Assembly: GCA_003553305.1 (NCBI GenBank)
Contig: PWEB01000235.1
Coordinates: 1 to 23,708, forward strand
Length of the DNA stretch: 23,708 nt
Source: Syntrophomonadaceae bacterium
Lineage (GTDB): Bacteria; Bacillota; Dethiobacteria; DTU022
Direction of reading: 5' to 3'
Positions 15,784 through 21,758 of the stretch are shown one piece after another; position 1 is the first letter of the stretch; each line of letters opens with the position of its first letter. The position numbers were made by a program, and so were the translations under genes. The notes beneath the pieces were generated by a model, which worked only from the letters and a program-made list of their open reading frames with translations, had not been told where the DNA came from and ran no database searches.

Positions 15784-16668
15784 TCAACACTCCTCATTAC
15801 CGGTCGTCGTCCAGCACAGATAAGCAATTCCACCTATTTGCTCAATTGCCCGTACAGCACTGCGAGCCAACTTATAATCTTCGGTTAATATAAATAAGGT
15901 AGGCCCACTTCCGGAAAGAACTGGTTGAAAGCCCAGCTCCTGAAGCTTTAATTTAAAGTTTTGTAGAATTCCAGATCCCGGCAAAACCGCAGTTTCTAAA
16001 GTATTTGTAAATCCATTTGCAAGCCAATTCTGCAGACCACTTTTACAGCCCTGGCGAATTGCATCCACAAGTGGATCAAGGGACGGTTTGCCAAGATAAC
16101 TGGTATCAAAACACTTATAGGCAGCAGCCGTCGACATTTTCAAATTATGAGGCAGGGCCAGCACAATCCAGAAGAAAGGAAGGGGTGGTAGTTTTTCCAG
16201 CTGTTCACCCCGCCCCCGGGCCAAACTTGTTCCTCCCTGTAAACAAAAAGGAACATCAGAACCCAGCGCTGCTCCCAATTTTAAAAGGGTTGATTTGTCA
16301 AGTTTCAGTCCCCAATACTTGTTTAAACCCGCGAGAGCACCTGCAGCATCAGCGCTGCCACCAGCCAGTCCGGCTGCAACCGGGATGTTTTTATACAAAG
16401 TTATCTTAACACCTGTTAACGTTTTTCCTGTTTCCTGTTCCAATAAGGCTGCCGCCCTGCTAACCAGATTATCCGTCCCTGATAGCTGTTGATCCGTACA
16501 AAAAAATTTCCACCCTGTGCCGGAAATCGGCTCAAATGACAACTTGTCGGATAAAGAGACCTGCTGCATTACCGATTCTAGATCATGAAATCCATCAGCT
16601 CTGCGGGCCACAACGGTTAATCCAAGATTTATTTTAGCAAAGGCCCTGATTGTAAAAGCGCTTCGCAT
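15784..16668 (-). CDS. ispE: 4-diphosphocytidyl-2-C-methyl-D-erythritol kinase
   Basis: 294 residues, GHMP kinase family. Phosphorylates CDP-ME in the non-mevalonate (MEP) isoprenoid pathway. It starts RAFAKINLGLTVVARRADGFHDLESVMQ, the usual substrate-binding start. The ATP-binding loop is PVAAGLAGGSADAAGAL (about residues 95-111), and GSDVPFCLQGGTSLARGRGE and PVLSGSGPTLF are the other conserved blocks. The ATG is 2 bp after the pncB stop, and the stop TGA is followed one base later by the mobA-like start. It is therefore part of the pncA-pncB-ispE-mobA-like operon. The ispE position after veg is normal; pncA/pncB in front of it are not. Confidence 0.96.
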   Translation of the reverse strand: MRSAFTIRAFAKINLGLTVVARRADGFHDLESVMQQVSLSDKLSFEPISGTGWKFFCTDQQLSGTDNLVSRAAALLEQETGKTLTGVKITLYKNIPVAAGLAGGSADAAGALAGLNKYWGLKLDKSTLLKLGAALGSDVPFCLQGGTSLARGRGEQLEKLPPLPFFWIVLALPHNLKMSTAAAYKCFDTSYLGKPSLDPLVDAIRQGCKSGLQNWLANGFTNTLETAVLPGSGILQNFKLKLQELGFQPVLSGSGPTLFILTEDYKLARSAVRAIEQIGGIAYLCWTTTGNEEC

Positions 16669-16670
16669 CC

Positions 16671-17711
16671 TCAGCTCATCTTCACCAGGCGCTTATTCTC
16701 TGTTATGCCCGGGACCCTTCCTCTTTTAGCAACTGCTTCTCCGCGAACCTCTTTTAGATCAAGAGTCATATCTATAGCCGGGGCACGGGAGATAAAGCTT
16801 CCCACCCCAAAAGCATCGGCGCCTGCTTCTGCCAGCATCCCAATTCTCTCCGGTGTTAAACCTCCTGAAACAACAATTTGAACATGCCCAAAGCCTTTCT
16901 GGTCAAGGCGGGCCCGTACTTCGCGAACCAGGGCCGGTGTTACACCACCTCTTTCACCGGGAGTATCGAGGCGAATCCCGCTTAACTGGCGACCTAGAGC
17001 ATCAGCTACCCTTAAAGCCTCTTCCGTTTCATCTTTAAAAGTGTCAACCAAAATAATCCGGGGTGCATCTTCAGGGACAAACCTGTCATAAGCCTTTGCC
17101 AATTCCACACTATCGCCGACGATCAGAAATGCGGCATGAGGAATCGTCCCTACCGGAACCCGGTCAAGAAGCAAGGCACCCAAAATACAACTGCAAGCAT
17201 CCGCCCCGCCAATTACAGCTGCCCGTTCCATCACAGGAGCCACTGCCGGATGCAGATGCCGGGCTCCGTAACAAATCACCGTCCGCTCCGAAGCTGCCTT
17301 TTTACAACTACCGGCAGCGGTAGACCAACCGCTTGAACTGGCCAGCATACCGAGCAGCGGAGTTTCATAAATACCAAAATCGCTATAACGACCCCTGATG
17401 CGCATAACAGCTTCTTTAGTGCTCATCAATTCGCCTTCAGGCAGGGCCCATATTTCCAGCCCTCTACCTCGCAAGAGATGAAGAACCTCATTTACACCGG
17501 TGATAATACCATCACCCGAAGAGAATATTTCTGCTGTGACTACTGTATCAGCTAAACCCATCGAGCTTAGCAAGTCTCTGCTTCGTACAAAATAAATATC
17601 ACTGGTCAAACCCTGCTCAATTTCAGAAGCCGTAGCTGAAAAAAATCTATTATCAGCATCCCCCTCTGTTAAAGGTATCTTATCTAATGTTATAAATTCT
17701 TTTGGCTTCAT
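16671..17711 (-). CDS. pncB: Nicotinate phosphoribosyltransferase
   Basis: 346 residues, the short class of nicotinate phosphoribosyltransferase. Converts nicotinate and PRPP to nicotinate mononucleotide in NAD salvage (Preiss-Handler route). Visible features: GDADNRF near the start, YGARHLHPAVAPVMERAAVIGGADA with the catalytic-site His, IRLDTPGERGG, and the phosphate-binding VVSGGLTPERI and GVGSFISRAPAIDMTLDLKEV. The ATG at 17711 follows GGAGG. It lies 18 bp after pncA, which supplies its substrate, and 2 bp before ispE. A related quinolinate or other PRTase is less likely, because the order and content of the motifs fit nicotinate enzymes and pncA is the neighbour. Confidence 0.92.
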   Translation of the reverse strand: MKPKEFITLDKIPLTEGDADNRFFSATASEIEQGLTSDIYFVRSRDLLSSMGLADTVVTAEIFSSGDGIITGVNEVLHLLRGRGLEIWALPEGELMSTKEAVMRIRGRYSDFGIYETPLLGMLASSSGWSTAAGSCKKAASERTVICYGARHLHPAVAPVMERAAVIGGADACSCILGALLLDRVPVGTIPHAAFLIVGDSVELAKAYDRFVPEDAPRIILVDTFKDETEEALRVADALGRQLSGIRLDTPGERGGVTPALVREVRARLDQKGFGHVQIVVSGGLTPERIGMLAEAGADAFGVGSFISRAPAIDMTLDLKEVRGEAVAKRGRVPGITENKRLVKMS

Positions 17712-17729
17712 TTAGAACCTCCGGATCTT

Positions 17730-18245
17730 TTAGATCATATTCACCCCAAGAGTCTTTTTCATTTCCTGCAACGCAAAATGATGTGCTTCTTCATCAAAAC
17801 TGGCGACAGCTTTTTCAGGAACAGAAACCCGGTAACCAAGCGCCCGGGCATCTGCCGCGGTGTAAAGAACACAAATGTTGGTCACTACACCGACCAGCTC
17901 GATTTCTTCGATTTCCTTATCCCGTAAACTTAAATCAAGATCCGTGCCAAAAAAAGCGCTGAACCTTCTTTTATCAATAACCCTTTCGTTAGGCCGAGGA
18001 GCCAGTTCAGAAACAATGGCATCACCACCGGTTCCCTGAATACTGTGTGGAGGAAACAATTCAAATTCCCGGTCATCTTCAAGATGGCGATCGCAAATAA
18101 AAAATACCGGATTGCTTTCAGAACGATGAATTTCCAGTCTCGATTTAACTTCGCTAACCACATTTTCCGCTACCTGACCAATATATAAGGCCCCCTTAGG
18201 ATCAATAAAATCAACTAACATATCCACTACCAGCAAAGCCTTCAT
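17730..18245 (-). CDS. pncA: Nicotinamidase (isochorismatase family)
   Basis: 171 residues, cysteine hydrolase fold. Deamidates nicotinamide to nicotinate for NAD salvage. The catalytic triad is visible: Asp8 in LLVVDMLVDF, Lys92 in VIDKRRFSAF and Cys125 in VVTNICVLYTA. Asp52, His54 (CDRH) and His67 (PPHSIQGT) match the metal ligands of nicotinamidases, which favours PncA over other isochorismatase-family enzymes. A TTG at 18251 opens the frame two codons earlier, but the ATG at 18245 is 6 nt after AGGAGGG and is the better start. It is the first gene of the operon, 35 nt downstream of the predicted start from a sigma-H promoter. pncB follows directly. Confidence 0.92.
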   Translation of the reverse strand: MKALLVVDMLVDFIDPKGALYIGQVAENVVSEVKSRLEIHRSESNPVFFICDRHLEDDREFELFPPHSIQGTGGDAIVSELAPRPNERVIDKRRFSAFFGTDLDLSLRDKEIEEIELVGVVTNICVLYTAADARALGYRVSVPEKAVASFDEEAHHFALQEMKKTLGVNMI

Positions 18246-18286
18246 CCTCAACCCTCCTAAGAATCACATATTAATTTCTGGTTGCG

Positions 18287-18315
18287 ATATTCTACAAAAA
18301 GTAGAGTAATCCTGC
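18287..18315 (-). promoter_or_regulatory. Sigma-H-type promoter for pncA-pncB-ispE-mobA-like
   Basis: Minus strand GCAGGATTA (18307-18315), 11-bp spacer, GTAGAATAT (18287-18295). This matches the sigma-H consensus RNAGGAWWW-N11/12-RNNGAATWW at every fixed position and closely resembles the Bacillus spoVG promoter. No equally good sigma-A promoter is seen for the operon. The spacer and -10 also form a small TCTAC/GTAGA hairpin. Confidence 0.75.
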
Positions 18316-18380
18316 TTGTTTTACCTGTTTTCTAATAACCTCTTGTTTTTTGTGTGGACTTTACTTCGTTTCAGCTTTGA

Positions 18381-18413
18381 AAAAGAAAAACCGGAATTGA
18401 AATCATCCGGTTT
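18381..18413 (-). terminator. Rho-independent terminator after veg
   Basis: Minus strand AAACCGGA pairs with TCCGGTTT around a 10-nt loop, followed by T-rich TTTCTTTT. It ends veg transcripts about 70 nt past the stop and separates veg from the pncA operon. Confidence 0.88.
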
Positions 18414-18439
18414 AAAGTTCATTATTCTACCTGTTATCC

Positions 18440-18474
18440 AAAGGCAAAGGCGATACTGTAGCTACCCTGCCTTT
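18440..18474. repeat. Inverted repeat in the veg 3' untranslated region
   Basis: AAAGGCA (18440-18446) and TGCCTTT (18468-18474) are perfect inverted arms; inside them lie GG/CC pairs and the palindrome GTAGCTAC. It is located between the veg stop and the veg terminator. Confidence 0.5.
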
Positions 18475-18483
18475 ATGGCTTCT

Positions 18484-18747
18484 CTAGCCTACCGAGCGGC
18501 GCATTGTACCTTCGTCAAAACTAAGCTCCACGGTTTCTGTTAAAACATCAGTATAACTAAATGAAAGTCTTTGAAAATAGTTGTTTTCATTTACTCTGAC
18601 TATAAAAATAGAAGGGTACAAACTCTCTAATACACCTTCTTTCTCATAGGTCTTTCGTCTGCCACGATTAGCTTTTAGTTTTATGTTTTCACCAAGGTGC
18701 GCTTCCAACTTTTTGCGGATTTCAAATAGGACGTCCCTAGCCACCAT
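18484..18747 (-). CDS. veg: Veg family protein
   Basis: 87 residues, full length for the family. Conserved blocks: LKANRGRRKTYEKEGVLESLYPSIFIVRV and SFSYTDVLTETVELSF, the latter nearly identical to Bacillus Veg. Veg is a small, strongly expressed protein; in Bacillus it promotes biofilm matrix production by opposing SinR. Its biochemical activity is not established. The ATG at 18747 follows AAGGTGG. The stop codon is TAG, showing that TAG is read as a stop in this genome. It has its own promoter and terminator, so it is a single-gene unit. Its position near rsmA and ispE is standard for Bacillota. Confidence 0.96.
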   Translation of the reverse strand: MVARDVLFEIRKKLEAHLGENIKLKANRGRRKTYEKEGVLESLYPSIFIVRVNENNYFQRLSFSYTDVLTETVELSFDEGTMRRSVG

Positions 18748-18778
18748 TTAAAACCACCTTATATTTTTGATTAAATTA

Positions 18779-18807
18779 ATTTTAACACAATACAAGTAAT
18801 TATGCAA
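18779..18807 (-). promoter_or_regulatory. Candidate sigma-A promoter for veg
   Basis: Minus strand TTGCAT (18802-18807), 17-bp spacer, TAAAAT (18779-18784), with a predicted start about 25 nt before the veg ATG. Confidence 0.55.
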
Positions 18808-18819
18808 GAATAGCCAAGC

Positions 18820-18847
18820 AAAAAAGCATTAATCGGGTTAAAAATGC
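18820..18847 (-). terminator. Possible terminator after the ykuK-like gene
   Basis: Minus strand GCATT and AATGC arms (extended by AA/TT) followed by six T (18820-18825 on plus are A). The stem is short, so termination may be partial. It lies just upstream of the veg promoter. Confidence 0.45.
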
Positions 18848-18914
18848 AAACAAACAGAACATGTCCTGCTAATCTGCCACTAAAGGGCATTAATTGAGTT
18901 TGCCAGAATGCTAT

Positions 18915-19391
18915 TCACCTGGTAAAACGATCAGCCACAGTAGCTGCCCCGAAAGAATCAGGTTTGATAAAAGCCTGGTAGCCGCTGCCAATAACCATCC
19001 CGACTACCTCTTTTATAATATCCCTGGTCTCCCCTTTCTCACCAACATCAAGATGGATTTCCACGTTTAAACGGATATCTCCATTTTGAGCTATATTTTC
19101 TGTAAGTCTGGTTGCTACTTCCAGGCTCAGAAAAGTTTCATAATAAATTTTCTGGCGCAGGCTATCCATATACCGGGTTTTTTGTTTATGATAGAAAAAA
19201 CGCCCACCTTTACCAACCCGGTGAACTACTACCGCGGTAACAAATATTACACAGTCATTTAGAAAGGAGTGAGAATCGGTTCCAATAATCAGCTTGTATG
19301 AATCGTCTGGATACTCATTAGTATACCGAACCAGATCTTCAAATAACTCCTGGAAAGATATTTGACCTTTTGATGGGCTTGTAAAAAACAT
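18915..19391 (-). CDS. YkuK-like RNase H-fold protein of unknown function (DUF458)
   Basis: 158 residues. It matches the Bacillus YkuK family: ISFQELFEDLVRYTNEYPD, LIIGTDSHSF, VVVHRVGKGGRFFY and the C-terminal IKPDSFGAATVADRFTR. The family is predicted to have an RNase H-like fold; the Asp in GTDSH, the Asp in HLDVGEKGE and the C-terminal PDS could be acidic metal-site residues, but no activity is established. The ATG at 19391 lies 15 bp after the rsmA stop, with AAAGG overlapping the end of rsmA, so it should be co-transcribed with rsmA. It occupies the place where Bacillus has yabG, between rsmA and veg. Confidence 0.85.
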   Translation of the reverse strand: MFFTSPSKGQISFQELFEDLVRYTNEYPDDSYKLIIGTDSHSFLNDCVIFVTAVVVHRVGKGGRFFYHKQKTRYMDSLRQKIYYETFLSLEVATRLTENIAQNGDIRLNVEIHLDVGEKGETRDIIKEVVGMVIGSGYQAFIKPDSFGAATVADRFTR

Positions 19392-19406
19392 CGATCTTGC
19401 GACCTT

Positions 19407-20285
19407 TCAGCTTAATTTATTAAAGTTATTATAAGTGATCCGGGTTAGCTTTGCAAATTGCTCTACAGAGAGCTCTTCGGGCCTTGAAGAAGGATCAATT
19501 GATGCTTCATCCAGCAGCCCGTTTAATAGTGGGCGGGGCAGGGCAAATACCCTAAGCATACTGTTCTGGATTGTTTTGCGGCGTTGTTGAAAAACACCCT
19601 GGACCAACTTCCAGAACAATGGTTCTTCTTCAGTGTTGAGGATCCGGAATCGTGGCTGTAATTTTAAAACTGCTGAACCTACTTTGGGACGGGGCCAAAA
19701 TACATTTTTTGAAACAGCAAACAAAATCTTACCTTCAGTATAATAGCGGCTAATCACTGAAAGCGCGCCATAATCACTATCCCCGGGAGTGGCCACTAAG
19801 CGATGAGCTACTTCCTTTTGAAACATTAAAACTGCTCCATTAAAGGGAAATCCTTCTTCAAAAAGATTGTACATAAAAGGCCCGGAAATATTGTAAGGCA
19901 GGTTTGAAACAAGCTTAATGGGTGCGCCATGCTTAAAAGTGGTGATTAATTCCTTCCAGTCGCTCTTCAGTACATCCTGCTCGAGAATTCTTACCGTTGG
20001 CCACGGCTGCAGCAAATCGCCTAACAGCCTGACCAGGCCCCGGTCAATTTCCAACACCACCAGGTTGGCACCTGACCGAGCAATGGTTACTGTCAGGGCA
20101 CCGGCCCCGGGACCAACCTCAATTACGCTATCACCGGGCCCGACCTCCGCTGCTGCCACTATTTTACGAACAACATTAGCATCGATCAAAAAGTTTTGCC
20201 CGAGGTGCCGAAGAGGTTGCAGTCCATAATGCCGGAAAAGTTTCATGATTTCTCGCGGTGAAGTAATATCCGGAAGTTCAGCCAC
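19407..20285 (-). CDS. rsmA: 16S rRNA dimethyladenosine transferase
   Basis: 292 residues. Dimethylates two adjacent adenines near the 3' end of 16S rRNA, late in 30S assembly. Motifs: LGQNFLIDANVV at the N-terminus, SAM-binding VIEVGPGAGALT, LEIDRGL, and the catalytic NLPYNIS with its adenine-binding Tyr. RRKTIQNSM in the C-terminal domain is also typical. The start is GTG at 20285, preceded by AGGGG. Loss of this enzyme gives kasugamycin resistance in other bacteria. A good promoter lies at 20323-20352. The rnmV (RNase M5) gene usually found just upstream of rsmA is absent. Confidence 0.97.
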   Translation of the reverse strand: MAELPDITSPREIMKLFRHYGLQPLRHLGQNFLIDANVVRKIVAAAEVGPGDSVIEVGPGAGALTVTIARSGANLVVLEIDRGLVRLLGDLLQPWPTVRILEQDVLKSDWKELITTFKHGAPIKLVSNLPYNISGPFMYNLFEEGFPFNGAVLMFQKEVAHRLVATPGDSDYGALSVISRYYTEGKILFAVSKNVFWPRPKVGSAVLKLQPRFRILNTEEEPLFWKLVQGVFQQRRKTIQNSMLRVFALPRPLLNGLLDEASIDPSSRPEELSVEQFAKLTRITYNNFNKLS

Positions 20286-20322
20286 GCTAACATACCCCTA
20301 ATGTAATTTAATAATTAAAGGT

Positions 20323-20352
20323 ATTGTATCCCCGATTCTTTACTTAAGTCAA
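20323..20352 (-). promoter_or_regulatory. Sigma-A promoter for rsmA-ykuK-like
   Basis: Minus strand TTGACT (20347-20352), 18-bp spacer, TACAAT (20323-20328), about 38 bp before the rsmA start codon. Confidence 0.72.
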
Positions 20353-20384
20353 CAAGTGACTGGCCGAATATTCACAGAAATATA

Positions 20385-20413
20385 ATGACAAAATGAAGAT
20401 TATGCATTATAAT
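20385..20413 (+). promoter_or_regulatory. Sigma-A promoter for the SCP2-domain gene
   Basis: Plus strand ATGACA (20385-20390), 17-bp spacer, TATAAT (20408-20413). Start near 20420, leaving a leader of about 125 nt that contains a GGGGGGAG stretch and a small hairpin (ACTTA-CCAGA-TAAGT) but no convincing gene. It is divergent from the rsmA promoter. Confidence 0.75.
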
Positions 20414-20544
20414 ATATTTTACAAGAGTAATAATTCAACTGTTTAAGCATTTAATTTTAAGAAAGGGGGGAGCGCACTTACCAGATAAGTAAGACCCTGA
20501 ACTATTTTAAACTATGAATTTATTTTAAGGAGGCTTATTTTTAA

Positions 20545-20871
20545 ATGGCAGACTTTAAAGAAATATTAGGTAACCTTAACCAGAAGATTGAGGAAGCAGA
20601 TCCTTCAAAAATGAAAGGGGTAAGCGCAGTATACCAGTTTGAATTGTCCGGAGATAATGGCGGTGTTTTCCACGTTCCTGTTGATGATGGAAAACCAACC
20701 GTCGTTGAATCAGAGCATGACAGTCCGAATATTACTATAACTATGGCAGCTGATGATTTCAATGATATGCTCGATGGGAAACTGAACGCTACTTCAGCAT
20801 TTATGGCCGGCAAACTGAAAGTCAAAGGTGATATGTCCCTGGCTATGAAACTACAAAACCTGCTTAGCTAA
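20545..20871 (+). CDS. SCP2 sterol-binding-domain protein
   Basis: 108 residues consisting of one SCP2 domain. The central part KGVSAVYQFELSGDNGGVFHV, the strand pair ending SPNITITMAADDF, and the helix-rich end MLDGKLNATSAFMAGKLKVKGDMSLAMKLQNLL are typical; the final KxGDMSLAMKL block is the strongest signature. The fold has a hydrophobic tunnel that binds lipids, and in bacteria the natural ligand is unknown. No signal peptide or membrane segment, so it should be cytoplasmic. AAGGAGG lies 11 nt before the ATG, slightly far. It is a single-gene unit on the opposite strand to its neighbours, with its own strong promoter and terminator, which suggests high expression or a later insertion. Confidence 0.92.
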   Translation: MADFKEILGNLNQKIEEADPSKMKGVSAVYQFELSGDNGGVFHVPVDDGKPTVVESEHDSPNITITMAADDFNDMLDGKLNATSAFMAGKLKVKGDMSLAMKLQNLLS

Positions 20872-20914
20872 AACTGCTAGCCATAAAACTATAAGCTCTA
20901 TTTGAAACCAAATC

Positions 20915-20958
20915 AAAAAAGCAGCGTTATCCGGTTCACCCGGTAGCGCTGCTTTTTT
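20915..20958. terminator. Bidirectional terminator between the SCP2 gene and tatD
   Basis: AAAAAAGCAGCG and CGCTGCTTTTTT form perfect outer arms, with an inner CCGG/CCGG stem. It has T runs in both directions, so it can end both the plus-strand SCP2 transcript and the minus-strand metG-tatD transcript. Confidence 0.92.
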
Positions 20959-20968
20959 AATAAACTCA

Positions 20969-21757
20969 TTACACCCGATCAACCAGGGTGTCAGAAAATA
21001 AACGAACTGCATTGACATAAATTTGTTCAGCGAGCTGCTCCTGATCCTGTCCCAGGGCCAGGGCTACCCTTTCATAAACCAGCCTCACATAAGCTGGTTC
21101 ATTGCGCTTACTGCGGTATGCCTGGGGTGGAAGATAGGGTGAATCTGTTTCCAGGAGTAGACGGTTGGCAGGTATATAATTAAGCAAATCACGCAAATCA
21201 TGCGATCGCGGATAGGTAACCGGTCCAGCCAGGGAAATGTAAAACCCGAGATCAAGAAAAGCTTCGGCCAAACTGCGATCCCCGGAGAAACAATGCATTA
21301 CACCAACCGGATAAGGCAGCTCTTCTTCTTTAAGAATTTGCAGGGTTTCAGCGTGAGCCTCCCGGCTGTGGATTATGATCGGTTTTTGCACACTGCAAGC
21401 CAGCGAGAGCTGCTTCCGGAAAACTTCTTCCTGACTTTCCCTGGGTGACAGGGTACGATAAAAATCAAGACCTATTTCACCTATAGCCAACACAGTTTCT
21501 GACCGAGCCAGGGTTTCGAGATTTTCCAGCCATTTTGCAGTTATTTTAGCAGCGCTGTGCGGGTGGACACCAACAGATGCCCCTACCTGGGGATAAAGAT
21601 TACTAAGCTCAACAGCTCGGCGTGAACTTTGCTCGTCCGCACCGGCATTGAGCACTGCGACTACTCCGGCCTGTTTGGCTCGATCAAGGACTTGATCCAA
21701 ATCCTTTTTAAACTGAGGGAAATCAAGATGGACGTGTGTATCAATTAATGACCTCAA
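20969..21757 (-). CDS. tatD: TatD-family metal-dependent DNase
   Basis: 262 residues, TIM-barrel amidohydrolase-like fold. Metal-site residues are visible: IDTHVHLD at the start, VGVHPHS, the bridging Glu in IGEIGLDFY, IIIHSREAH, VMHCFSG and LLETDSPYLPP. TatD proteins are 3'-5' exonucleases linked to DNA repair and fragment clean-up. The reading frame continues upstream into metG, but I start at TTG 21757. That codon gives MRSLIDTHVHLD, matching the family, and lies one base after the metG stop, so translation is probably coupled. The pairing with metG is conserved in Bacillota. A bidirectional terminator follows. Confidence 0.94.
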   Translation of the reverse strand: MRSLIDTHVHLDFPQFKKDLDQVLDRAKQAGVVAVLNAGADEQSSRRAVELSNLYPQVGASVGVHPHSAAKITAKWLENLETLARSETVLAIGEIGLDFYRTLSPRESQEEVFRKQLSLACSVQKPIIIHSREAHAETLQILKEEELPYPVGVMHCFSGDRSLAEAFLDLGFYISLAGPVTYPRSHDLRDLLNYIPANRLLLETDSPYLPPQAYRSKRNEPAYVRLVYERVALALGQDQEQLAEQIYVNAVRLFSDTLVDRV

Positions 21758-21758
21758 A

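Noticed and set aside
18430..18505. Plus-strand stretch with GGCAAAGGCGATA and later AGCCTACCGAGC, faintly like a cyclic-di-GMP riboswitch
   Set aside because: No gene follows on the plus strand, the 3' part is the coding end of veg, and the conserved core between the two pieces is missing.
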